A stretch of DNA of 64,000 nt from Adiantum capillus-veneris (lineage: Eukaryota; Streptophyta; Polypodiopsida; Polypodiales; Pteridaceae): contig CM043958.1 in the NCBI GenBank assembly GCA_014529385.2, forward strand, positions 156,153,293 to 156,217,292, written 5' to 3'. This document shows positions 34,046 to 45,156 of the stretch, in pieces. The notes below the pieces were generated by a model that saw nothing but the letters and a program-made list of their open reading frames with translations, did not search any database and was not told where the DNA came from. How positions within the stretch are numbered: position 1 is the first letter of the stretch; the number at the start of each line of letters is the position of its first letter. Both the position numbers and the translations under genes were made by a program.

Positions 34046-34660
34046 ATGAAAGCACGCAGGGAACGAGAGCAAAAATCCCTAGCTAAGAAGCTTACCGAAG
34101 CTAAGGAGAAGATAAAACAACATGAGGAAAAGGAGGCACCTTCTCTTACACATATGGTTAAACCTCTAGAAGAACCATACACAGATGAGAAACCGAGAAG
34201 TTCTAGTTCAGGAGGTTCTGTGTTGGCAGAGAAGGTTAATGAGACATTAGATGACCTCTTGAAATCCTATGATGTGAGGCTCAAAAACAATCAAACCCAA
34301 GAACACAGGTGGATGACATATCCCTATGCGGAACTAGAAAAGCAAAGGTTTGAAATGTGCCAGAAAATGATTCAAACAGCCCAAGCTTTACTAGAACCAC
34401 CAGTTGCAAAACCTGAGGATGTGATCCGTGTCCTGCCTACACAAGTAATCCCACCAAACCAGGAACTAAAAGAGTTAGATTCTAGTCATGATCACAGAAC
34501 AAACCTCAAAGACCCAGCATTAGAACCAAGGATAGTACTGAATACCACGGATAACTCTTCCGAGGGATTTCACCAAGCTATACCTGAGGATTGTAAAGAG
34601 ATAGATGGTCTTGACGAATTGTGGAAACAAGTCAGAGAGGCAATGAAGCCGATGACCTAA
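34046..34660 (+). pseudogene. Element B post-nucleocapsid charged region
   Basis: A Lys/Glu-rich predicted helix (KKLTEAKEKIKQHEEKEA), then GGSVLAEKVNETLDDLLKSY and RWMTYPYAELEKQRFEMCQ, colinear with A 10100-10540. Its N-terminal link to the previous ORF is a frame break (34017-34045). Confidence 0.7.
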
Positions 34661-34988
34661 GAAGACTAGTAGACAAGACTGGTGATGAACGAGGAGTGTT
34701 TCTACCACCAATAGAGGAATTTGAGACTGGATCTCATATGAATCTAGACGTGCAATCGTATTGGGGTGACAAAGGATCTGTACAATCTATGGATAGTCAA
34801 CCCCATTCGCTAAGAACACTACCGTCCTACATGGGAGAGTACGAGACCAAGTCAGATGTGGTTGCAGTCCCATCACAGAGACTGTCTCCCAGCAAGGCCA
34901 TAGATTCAAAGGGGCTAGTACATATTCTATCTACCCCAGTCACCTGTACAATAATGTTAGCCGAGCTGCTCAGAATAAGACCAAACAT
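34661..34988 (+). pseudogene. Element B linker to protease
   Basis: Open in a shifted frame (34621-35004): FLPPIEEFETGSHMN and LRTLPSYMGEYETKSDV, colinear with A 10740-11060. No domain is recognised. Confidence 0.6.
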
Positions 34989-35509
34989 GTGGGTAAATGT
35001 CTAGAGAAATTTGGTGTAAAAACCCCAATGACTCAAATCGAGGAAGGCATCAAAGAGCTTGAAATGCCTCAACTAAATACTAGGCCAGTGCCATTAAACA
35101 AGGTAGGCGAGTATTACGAGGGAGAAGATGGAAACACCACCCTTCCTGTGGAATTCAATGGTGTAAAAACCATGGCAATCCTTGACAGTGGAGCTGGTGT
35201 GGCCATTGCAACCAAAGAGGTTTGGAAAAAATGGGAAAAAATGCCTTGATATCCACACAAATGACCCTGCAGCTTGCAGACGGACACAAGGAAAAGCCCC
35301 TAGGACTGCTAGAAAAAGTACTTGTTACTTCTTGTGGCATTGAATATGAACACACTTTTGTTGTTGTTGACTTTGGCAAGAAGAACAACTATGACATCAT
35401 TCTGGGAAGACCATTCATGCGACAATTGAAAATGGTCCAAGATTGGGGTTATGACCATATATACCTGAGACATATGGAAACCATAACAAAGATAAACTTG
35501 AGACCATAG
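34989..35509 (+). pseudogene. Element B retropepsin
   Basis: Keeps the catalytic motif AILDSGAGVAIATKEVWKKW, then LQLADGHKEKPLGLLEKVLV and YDIILGRPFMRQLK. It is split by a frameshift near 35230-35250. In length and order it is the same as A's protease, and better preserved at the active site. Confidence 0.85.
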
Positions 35510-35519
35510 CTATAGGGAT

Positions 35520-36434
35520 GTGACGAGAACACTGGTTGAGGAGTTTGATTCCGCCACAGTAGCAGGATCAGAACCTCCGGCTTGGTTAGGTACGCCTAAA
35601 GAACTGTGGATGTGTGGAGCTTCACAATGTGGTAGCTTGAAACGTGAGGAATGTATCCTAGAGCGGGTTATAGAGGATAGGGACTATATCCCAGAACCAT
35701 TTCCTAAAGAAGAGTTAGAGCCTTTTGGATGGGAACACATCTTGGCTACTCTGGACGTGTGCGCCGTGGAGGATGCTCCCACAACAAAGTTTTGTGATGA
35801 AAATGGCTATGATGTCGTTCCTTATTTTGTAGTGAGTGTAATCCAAGAAAACGAAGAGATCCAGACATCAACAAGCTCTCAAAATAAGGAGCAAACAAAG
35901 AAATGTGGAGAATCAAAAGATGAAGAAGACGACGAGTTCTATGACTCTGTAGAACACTTCGAGCTTCAAGAAGATCAACGACCCGGGAATCAATGTCATC
36001 GCTACACGAATAAAGTGCATCAAAAGTGGATTCCAAAGTCCTCGGTGAAGACACATCCACCACAAGCATCCTCATACATGGCTCCTAATAAGGATGCAAA
36101 GACTCAGCTAGAAGGAATACGACCAGAGCAACGAGCTAACAATGCTCTAATCAATGGGCTAGAAAAGTCCTCCAAGAAACTACCACCCACGAGCAAACAG
36201 ACAGTAACTTTCCACTACCAGCCAAAAAATCAAGGGAAAGTACAAGAAGTCAACCTTGCTGAGGATAGTAGCGATAGTGATGAATCTTACGACATCCCCT
36301 ATCATCAACTCAGGCCATCACTATCACCAACCCCTTCAGCAACAACCATGACAGGTCAAAACAACAGGACAACAAGCCAAAGCCAAAAAGCTCGACAAAT
36401 CTGGATACCAAAAAGCCAGATCGGCCAAAAATAG
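35520..36434 (+). pseudogene. Element B post-protease conserved tail
   Basis: Begins VEEFDSATVAGSEPPAWLG and contains ELWMCGASQCGSLKREECIL and WEHILATLDVC, nearly identical in A. A low-complexity stretch rich in Ser, Gln and Lys follows, with QKWIPKSS and RQIWIPKSQ. No RT follows; in A the RT starts about 570 bp after the equivalent point. Confidence 0.75.
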
Positions 36435-36860
36435 ATATGGATCAGGAAGACAAAGATCTCTAATGACAAATCACAAGATCCAACACCAAAACCAAAACAA
36501 GGAAAGCGTGCACGAATGGGTAAGAATATCACAAAGTCGCAAGCTTTCACAACTCAGGTTTGGGCTCCAAAGAAGTTGATTCAATCACAAAAAAGTCAGG
36601 AATTCATTTGGATTCCAAAACAACCATAGTATCAACTTTCAAAGCCTAAACCCCGTCCCCAACCAAGCGTACAAGGGCTGAAGCAAAGACCACTGTCGAC
36701 TCACACAACAAAAAGGTGGATCCCAAAGAAGTCTCTTCAAACACAAACGAAGCACGGGCAAGTATGGGTTCCCAAATGAGCGTCAGCAACAAAACAACCA
36801 ATAATTGCAAAGAAATGGGTCCCAAAGAAGAAGAACAAAACTGTTGTCAGTGCATCGCCA
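36435..36860 (+). pseudogene. Element B repeated W-x-P-K peptide region
   Basis: Frame-broken sequence still encodes QVWAPKK (36555), FIWIPKQP (36603), KRWIPKK (36711), QVWVPK (36759) and KKWVPKK (36810), spaced about 20-35 codons apart. With 36017 and 36393 this gives at least seven copies. Confidence 0.65.
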
Positions 36861-38586
36861 CTTGAATTCTTACAATTCTTCCTACGATTACAGTACAGTT
36901 AGAAGAGATCAAGTCGCTTCAATCAAGCAACGATGCAAGAGCTTCAAAGACCATTACATTGCTTAGAATAGGAAGCCTCGCCATCAAATGCCAATAAGCA
37001 AATTGCTTATACCCACATCTTGCACAACATAAATCTTCTCCATGCATTGACTGTGTATGCATAATAGGGCTACATTACAAGGCCTGCATAGGCACAACTT
37101 ATAATTGCCCAAGCACAACACATACCCTTTGCGATACCCTGTCGTAAAGGATGACTCCAAATAGGAAGGGGGGGGGGGGGCATTCTAAATGCGGACCTAA
37201 CATTATGACTATTAGAGGGCAATGTTTTTTGAGATGCATTGAATTTTTGCGTTTTATTGTGATAATTTTTTGACGAAATTTAGAGTATATGCCCTCATAG
37301 TAATGTTACAGAGGAGTATGGGGACAAAATCCATATATGAGCCCCTAGGGACATGTGTATAGTGTACATAGCATTTAGATTTCTATTTGAATGACTTTTC
37401 TTTTGTTGAGTTGTTTTAAGATTTTCTTTGTTTATTATTAAGAAAAAATAAAAAAATCCATAATCCACGTGAAGAAAAGATTGACGAGCGGCCTGAGCAC
37501 TACAAAGAGAAGAAGGTACAGGAAAACGATGAAACTTCATGACGTATGTCTCAGTAGCCACTACAACAGCCGAAGAACATGTCACAAAGCAGTGTCAACA
37601 TGCAACCGACAAGTCATACAAGTCAGAGTCGAGTAGCTAAGCCACAAAATGAGTGAGGTGTTAGTCCCAAAGCTTCAAGTAATATTCTCTGTGGTCTAAG
37701 CGTCTTAGCTATTCTAGGTACTGCTCAAGCTGGAAGAGTTGAGCATATTTACGTTGTGTCGCTCATGCTGGTATAGGTGAGCAAAAGAGTCGAAGTCTAA
37801 GTACTTAAGTATGGTGAAGTGAAGGAGAAGGTCCAAAAGACACTCACGTACTGAGCACAGTGAGATACGAGTGCAGAAACTTCTACATCGAAAACCCTTC
37901 TTGGAAAGGTGGAAGCTATTGAGACATCTTTTGATGTCACATGTGCTACATTTATTTCTCGAAACACCCATCATCTCCTTCTTTCACATTGCATGCTTTT
38001 GGTGACAAATTTCTCGTATGCATATAGAGTGTCCCATAATTAGCACTTGCATCAGGCACTCTTTCCGTGTTTCACCCAAGCACTCACCTTTTATGAACAT
38101 GTACTTCACGTTCAACTGCTCAACTCCAATAAGAGAGTATATCAAAGGAATTTTTTTCCCACCGGATTTTTTTCCCTTTGGTCATCCAGGTTTTAGACCC
38201 TAACCTAAAGACACCTATCACCATCCTCTTGTACATATTCCTTCTACCTCAACAATAAGGAAATGCTAGTCAAATCAATTGACAAATGAATTGGAGCACC
38301 AATTTCAGATCATAGCATACTTCTCCTCAATGGCGAGTCGAAGAATGGTCTACAATGACAAAGCTGCAGACAACACTAACAACATGATTGCACAGGAACA
38401 AAGAAGTCCCCAATGAAGAAGAGCAGACATAAAAGTAATCAAAGGATCTCAAAAGATGAATGGTTATGATGATAGATGTCCACTCTAATGGATCATAGTT
38501 CTTGTTATGGTTCGACAAAGTTACAAGCAATGCAACAGATGAAGCCAAAACGACAGCAAAGACCACATCGCCATCGACAATCAGGT
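36861..38586 (+). other. 3' noncoding region of B
   Basis: No coding signal. It includes a block homologous to A 16940-17160, with a purine run AGGAAG(G)n at 37163-37180, AT-rich sequence, and about 1 kb without a match elsewhere in the window. Confidence 0.65.
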
Positions 38587-38604
38587 CATGTCGGGGACGA
38601 CATG
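38587..38604 (+). promoter_or_regulatory. Stem-loop upstream of B polypurine tract
   Basis: CATGTCGGGGACGACATG is a 7-bp perfect stem with a four-base loop. It ends 17 bases before the 3' LTR, and the same 18 bases stand at the same distance before A's 3' LTR (45157-45174). Confidence 0.75.
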
Positions 38605-38621
38605 AACGCGGAAGGGGGGAG
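38605..38621 (+). promoter_or_regulatory. Polypurine tract of element B
   Basis: GCGGAAGGGGGGAG directly abuts TGTTGACC of the 3' LTR, the expected plus-strand primer position. Confidence 0.85.
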
Positions 38622-39567
38622 TGTTGACCGTTGGGTTAACAACACGACATAACTCAAGTTTCGTACCAAAGTCTTATCTTTTGCGAGTTATGAAATGCTG
38701 CGGATTATGGCTATAAACGTCATTTGTAATGAGTAGTTATTCTAGTTTCAGAAGCCGGGGTGCAATGGCACTTCCAGATTGTAAATACAAAGCCATTTGA
38801 CCCTTTCAACCCCATTTTTGGTTAAACCTAAGGTAGCCTTAGTATATAAGGTACCTAGGTCATTTTGTAAAGGGGGGGAACTTTAATCATAATCTAAACT
38901 GGAGCGCTTCCATCTACTGTGTGTGAGAGAGAAAGAGAGTGAGCGTCAGCTTTATCCTCTCGCTACGCTCGGCTCGCTCGACACATTGGAGATCCGACTG
39001 CACCATTGCTATAGGCTCGAGGAGAGCTACATGACAACGCCAAGCATTCCATGCGAGACGAAGCGCACACACCGACGCATCTACGAGCTATTTGTGGTCG
39101 TAAGTGTATCAAATGATGTCTGTTTTCTGCGTGCTAGTAGTCTATAAAATCGTGGCGACATAAGCTACGCATAGGTACTCATAAATTTCAGTTTCGGGCA
39201 CTTTCAAAATTCTACTCTGTCATCCTACGCGTTTTCCGCAGACGGGTTTAGAGTGAGGGTTTTGAGTGTAGAAGCATAGGGACAGGTGTATCCTAGTGAG
39301 GGGATGGTGTTCCTTAAGTTTCGTACGAATCTGGCATGATTAGGTGAGTTACCTTCCGTATGTGTGTATGTGGCTAGGTGGTGTAGTTGAGAGCAGTGAG
39401 GTTCTTGATTGTGGTTTAGTTGGCCTTCCAGAGTGTTGTATGTGTAGGATGGTCTCATCCTGACAAGCTAAAGAGATTTCCTCCATGTGCCTATCGTGTC
39501 ATCTGTGTCCTCGATTGACTATATGTTGATCTAGGTAGTGTTTGCATGCACTTCATGGGTGTGTAAG
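38622..39567 (+). repeat. 3' LTR of element B, last ~14 bp missing
   Basis: Nearly identical to 17712-18657, then diverges after GTGTGTAAG, about 14 bases before the LTR should end. Neither the CAACA terminus nor a GCATC duplication is found. A deletion or recombination joined it to block C. Confidence 0.9.
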
Positions 39568-41616
39568 AAGTTGGGAGCACATGTCAAATTTCATGAAAAG
39601 TGGTTCAGGGACCCCCATTATAAGAATTTTTCACTTCATTTTTAGCTCATTTCCACTATTGAACTTTGAGAGAGAGCTCCTGCCACCTAGAGCGAACGGA
39701 ACTTCCAGCAGCTTCTACGACACACACTACTACCCGACGGGCTTCAGACATGAGAGGTAAGCTCACCACCTTGAGCTTTTCGCGCATGTTTGTCGTTTTG
39801 TCGCAAAAACTAGCGTAGGGTTCACACACAAAGCAGGCAGTAGAGACCTACGAGTGGAAGTGACCACCTAACTGCTAACTCAAAAGCAACGAGACTTCAT
39901 CGGCAACTTACCCTAGCATAGGAGACTAGTCTTGGATGTCCAAAGGCAATAGAAAACCATCGGGAAAACCCTAATTCCTAGAATCCCGCAAGAGGCCACC
40001 AAATGGGAAATCGGCGGAGAGGCGCCCAAAAGCTACCAAAATTCATGGGTAGGAGCATCTCGACATGCTCGACAAGTCTATATAGCCCACATGACCAAAA
40101 GTTGAACCGAAGCGGCACTAAACTTCAGAGACAGCATCAGACACACAAAGCGTCAAATAGCTCTCGCGACCAAACCGCATGTCCGTTTGCTACCAAACTT
40201 CACGAGCGGCTTTCCTAGACCATCAACAACCAAGTCCTATGGTGGTAGACCACCACAAGTCATCGACACCATGTAAATGCAACCACGGGTGCGGTGCTTC
40301 TAGAGCGACAAATTGCCAAATGGAGCTCCGGTGAAGCCAAAGTCGACAAAAACCATACGGCAAGGATCCCCAAGGGATAGGGAAGCTATGGAGACCAACA
40401 TCAAGAAATTTCATCGTCGAAAAGCACTCCAAAAGTCATAAAACGGCTCGGAGGCTCTGAAATCCACACAAGGAGTTACTTTCTATCCATTTGACTTTTT
40501 TTGTTGAAATTAGGCTTAAAAGGGACTCAAGGGGGCTAAGGGTAGCAGGCACCAGTAGTAGCAGTTCCCATAAAAAAATCATCAGGTAGGATGTCTCAAG
40601 GCCATTTCTGGGCACAGAACCCAACAACTCTCATCACACACATTTTCTGAATAGCCTTTACATGCTAGCCACCAAGTTTCATCACATTTGGACCAAAGTT
40701 GACCTCATATGCATGGAAAAACGCAAAGTTAGGGCATAAAGGCAATAATGGGCCATAGACCTACCAAAACTTTTCCAAATCACATGAAACTTGCACAATA
40801 CATTCATGAGCACATAGCCAACCAATCTGTGTGGTTACTTGCAAAAAATGATGAAGTAGACATCCTACGCGTAGGATGTCTATTTGACATTTTTGGCCTA
40901 CAGAGGGTATTTTTACATTCCAGATCTTTTCATAGCATCTTCAAGAGCTCATATATCAAGTTTGAAGCCATTCCAATCATTTTTGACCCCCAACACCTTC
41001 AAGATACACTTTATGAGCCCAAAAACACTACACATGGTCTTACCAACATCAATTCTTGTCCAAATCAAAATCCAAGAGCATGGCCATGTTCCACATGCCA
41101 AGGACTACCTACAGAACAAATATCAAGCCATTTTGATGAAATAGACATCCTACGCATAGGATGTCTCCAGCATGTTTTTGAACTTCTGTGCAAACAATGA
41201 CATCATGGGAGCCATTACCATGGTGCAAGGAGTCCAAATATCAAATTTCAACCCATTTGGATATCATTTGCTACCTATTGTGGACATCCTACCCAATTTG
41301 TGAGCTTAAAGACTGAACCTGTCCAAAAATCCACTTTTTGATGCCCAAACCCAATTCCAAGCACATAGCCATGTTGTACAGGCCAAGGACCACCAGCATG
41401 TCAAGTATCACCAAAATCTGATGAAAAAGACATCCTACGCATAGGATGTCCAGATTATAAATTTTTGCCAAAATTGTACTATGAGCACATGCACAGTTTC
41501 CCAAGTTCCTTTTAAGTTTTATTTTCAATTTTCAAGTCATTTGGATAGTTAAAACTCAGTTTCTCAGCTGATATGCAAAAAATGCTAACTTTGGACTACT
41601 AAGTGCAACAGGATCT
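39568..41616 (+). other. Block C leader with palindromes
   Basis: About 2 kb without coding signal. The first 250 bp, with a GAGAGAGAGCTCC tract, looks like part of another LTR. Palindromes lie at 40859-40880, 41144-41165 and 41429-41450, with a half copy at about 40579-40594 and a half-site before ACCCAATTTGTG at 41283. A noncoding leader ending at an ATG mirrors A and B. Confidence 0.65.
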
Positions 41617-43138
41617 ATGGCAGCCGCAAAGTCACCGGCAAAGAAGAAGAGAATGACCATAAAGGATTATTTGGAAGAAGTAGAGCCCTTCGTCATCCCG
41701 GAAGGAACTCTAAAGCCAACCAGCACATGGATCCAAGAAGACTTGCTAGAGTCCAATGATCTAAAGATCTACCAAGGCGTATTCAAAGACACCGAAGGAA
41801 ATGTGATAGAGCTACCAATGCTACCGCGGGAGCTCAATGAGTTCATCAGAAGCAAGATGGCAGAATATCTTGAGAAGATTGATCTCCACAATTATTTTGA
41901 AGTTGTGCCGGCAGGAATCGACATAAAAAGAGTATGGGAATTTGTGACGACAATCACGGAAGACGGAGTGGCACGAGTTACGGATCTGCGGGGCAAGCCA
42001 GACACGGAGATTGAAATCACGGAGAGAGTGGTGGCAGCTGCACTAGACCTCTCTAACAAAGGGGATAGTGTAACCAAAAGAAGAGACGAAGTAAAGGTGT
42101 ACACAGAAAAGAAAGGCAACTACACTTTTGAAGACATTGCCAACCCTGAAGTGGCAATCATGAGTTAGCTGTACAATCACTATTTCCATATGTGTACAAA
42201 GCGTCCACAAAAGTACAGAATGTTGCCTGGAGCAATTTCCACAACCTTTACCTGGGCAATGCAAAAAATCAAGCCAAAAGTAATCAACTATGCAGCTTAT
42301 ATACATGATAATCTGGTAAAGATGGGCAACAAGAACCCCACATACATTGTGCTGGGCGAGCTAATCATGAAAGTGATTTATGGGGCATTGCATGCCAAGG
42401 GAAGATGGCCCGACCCTCCATCACAGAACGACTGGCTGAGGCTCAAGGAAGATAAGGAAGAGGAACAGCCCAAAGCACCATGGGTTGCCACAAGGTTGAA
42501 ACGTCGGCTAGAGACCGTGCACGAAGAGCAGCCAGAGCTGAAGAAGGGAAAGAAGGAATCTGTCCAAGTGCCTGTAAAAGAGACAAAATCACACAAAGCG
42601 TCACGGCTAGAGCGACTAATGGAAAGTTTCAGAGCCGAAAGAGCCCTCAAAGGAGATTTAAATGAGCTATGGAAGCCGTATCTAGAAGCAATGTCGGGAT
42701 CATCCCGAAGGGTGCACAGAGAAAGATTTGACGACTATATTAAGAATTTTGAGATTCTGGATGCCACAGCAGAAAACATCCCACATGTACCATTTACAAA
42801 AACAGAAGTGGAGCAAGTCCGATGGCAACTGCTAGAGGAGCAGGAAGGCCAAGAGAGAGAGAGAGGAAGACAAAGGCGGAAAGGGATCTCAAGAAAAAGC
42901 AGACAACTCCACCGTCCAGCCCTGAGTCAAGCCCACCGCCTTCACCACCTCCTCGTAGCCCTCCACAAACTCAACAGAAGGAGGAGCAAGACAAACCTGA
43001 AGATCAAGAGGAGTCAAGGCAAGAACAGAGTCAAGGCAAGAACAGAGCCAAGAGCAAGAACCAAAAGAAGAATCTAAGCCTAAAAGTGAGCATCCAGAGA
43101 CAAATGAAGCAAGGTATAACACATTTCTAGACCTACTG
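41617..43138 (+). pseudogene. Block C long ORF, N-terminal domain and Pro-rich linker
   Basis: Starts MAAAKSPAKKKRMTIKDYLE. A globular region follows with MLPRELNEFIRSKMAEYL, ITERVVAAALDLSNKG and PTYIVLGELIMKVIYGAL, loosely like plant-mobile-domain or unclassified gag proteins. TAG 42166-42168 interrupts one frame. A slip in a short AG run near 42860 switches to a Pro/Ser/Gln/Lys-rich linker (PPSSPESSPPPSPPP). The function is unknown. Confidence 0.6.
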
Positions 43139-43416
43139 GCTATGCCGGATATTCAAAAGAAGAGGCTGCCACAGTCGCATTTGACTTGGCAAGCACGGGG
43201 CCCAAAGAGCAAATGCAGAGCCTGCGGTTAGTGGAGCTAAAGGAGATGGCCACTGGTACAGTGTACCTGCACCCGCCAACCAATGATTGGGATGTGGTGA
43301 TGACCAAGCTAACCGGGCTAAGGGCACAGTCAATAGCCACAGAAAGTGAAATGGCAACTCTCAAAGCCACTGAAGTGCAAATCAAGCTTGAAGTCGACAC
43401 TTACAAAAACAAAGCC

Positions 43417-43502
<86 letters not shown>

Positions 43503-44406
43503 GCAAGCTAGTCTGGCAAAGGCATTGCAAAGATGCCAGGAGATGGAAAGAGAAAATCAGGCAGTAGCTCAAAGACTGCAAGGAGCCAAAGAGGAATATA
43601 GACAACTCAGCAAGACATTGACATATGCAGAAAGGGAAAGGGATAACCTAACCCTACAACTTGTTGAGGAGTCCAAGGAAGTGGAGGCCATGCGGAATGC
43701 CAAAGAGAAGGTGGAAATAGAGCAGGAGACTAGCCAGGATGAGGTCCTTGAGCTCAAGGACCAACTTAAAGTTAAAGATCAAACCATCCAGCGGCTACGG
43801 GCATGATCTCCTGCCAGAGTCAGAGCTACTAGCTCGACTCACACCACTTCAAAGAGCCAGATCTATGAAGAACAAATGAAAGAACTCCAGAAAGAGTTGA
43901 CTTTAGAGAAGAAGCTAAGGCTGATGATGGCAGAAGGATCAGTAGTCATGCAAACCCGCATGGAAGAAGAGCAAAAGGCAATGCAAGATGAGCTAGAAAA
44001 TATCAAGAGAAAGCGCGAGGAGGCGGAGAAGATAAAGGCCGATTTGAACGACCTCCTCGTAAACATGGGAGAACAAGCTGAAGCAGAGAAACAGACATTC
44101 CAAAAGCAGATAGAAGAGCTGAGAGGCCAGCAGGCAGAAGAGCAGGCAAGCACAGGGCCAGCAGCCATGGAAGGCATAGACCTGGAAAATGTGGCAGATG
44201 CTGTGGACACACCCATGCAAGAGGAAATCCTTGTAGGACCCTCTCAAGAGCCACAAGATCTGACACAAGAAGAGGAAGAGAAGCTGCACAAGGCCGTAGA
44301 AAAAGAAATCAGAGAAACGGCCAAAGAAGCTTTGGAATGGGAGCAGACAATTTTTAAATCCATGACCATTCATAAGATAGACGCCAGCAACCTTCGGCGT
44401 GAATGA
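43139..44406 (+). pseudogene. Block C long ORF, (Arg-Glu)n and coiled-coil region
   Basis: A segment with SKEEAATVAFDLASTGPKE and ATGTVYLHPPTNDWDVVM leads to an in-frame AG microsatellite encoding about 25 Arg-Glu pairs. A long, highly charged heptad-like helix follows (QRCQEMERENQAVAQRLQ; ELQKELTLEKKLRLMMAE). A TGA at 43804-43806 interrupts the frame, which then continues. It ends in an acidic stretch at 44406. A structural role is inferred from coiled-coil content only. Confidence 0.65.
43423..43500. repeat. (AG)39 microsatellite within coding frame
   Basis: An uninterrupted AG run of about 78 bp; in the C frame it encodes alternating Arg and Glu. Confidence 0.97.
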
Positions 44407-45139
44407 CTACAGCCCTCCCTCCCATATCCTTTGCTAAAGTAGGAAGCCGCCACGATCAACAAAAAAAATCAGAGAAGAGCCAACAGTGCCACTGTACACA
44501 GCAGATATCTCCAAGCCTGAAGGGGTAAAGTTGATAGTCGACTCCCAGCCCAGGTGGAGAAAGGCATTGTTGACGAAGTATACACTTTACCTAATTCATT
44601 TGGTAGAGGCACCAAAAATCATCAGAGATAACCTAAGCTTCTGCCCTCTACCAAGTATGCGGAGGTGGAAGGCCCATGAGCTACTGCAAAGAAGCCAACC
44701 CACGTGGCTAAACTATCCGAAGCTGCCAGGCTTGAAGGCAGGCTAGAGAATAAGTGTTCAATACATGGTGAAAACCCTAACGGGTGCCATCAAATTGTTC
44801 ACTGGCTCGCCTAACCTCTCTTGCATTATGATGAGAAAGAACTGCAAAACCCTTTTGGTAGTCTTTGAGATGTTCAAACCGGGCCAGGCGACAGACAGTA
44901 TCTTCTTCTTTCAAGATACTTACAGATGTGCATATGATCTGTATGGTCAGCCTTCCAAGGAGGTGATACATGCATTGTATCAAAGGATCATGTTTTTGCC
45001 ATCCTATCACCTCCAGGCCTTTGAAGAAGCTTTCTACACCGGCTTCTTCACCATCAACACTGATATATTCGGCCCAACACTACTGGATTTACATGCAATA
45101 TATGAGTCGTTGCTCAAGATGCGAGAAACAATAAGATAA
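44407..45139 (+). pseudogene. Block C long ORF, C-terminal domain
   Basis: In another frame: VPLYTADISKPEGVKLIVDS, RWRKALLTKYTLYLIHLVEA, TAG 44744-44746, then KTLLVVFEMFKPGQATD and EEAFYTGFFTINTDIFGPTL. It is free of long gaps and looks formerly coding, but I recognise no family. Confidence 0.55.
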
Positions 45140-45156
45140 AGAAGCACCTCAATAGC

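Larger units (their letters stand above)
17712..39567 (+). mobile_element. Element B, non-autonomous relative of A
   Basis: The limits are LTRs 17712-18671 and 38622-39567, with a primer site at 18673 and purine tract at about 38610-38621. With copias D and E removed, B is about 11.2 kb. It has a palindrome leader, gag ends, protease and tail but no RT, RNase H or integrase. It also lacks the gag core, so it would need proteins from an A-like element. Confidence 0.85.

Noticed and set aside
43186-43806. Arg-Glu repeat ORF as an RS/RE-type splicing factor gene
   Set aside because: The repeat is a pure AG microsatellite inside a broken retroelement block, with no RNA-recognition motif nearby.
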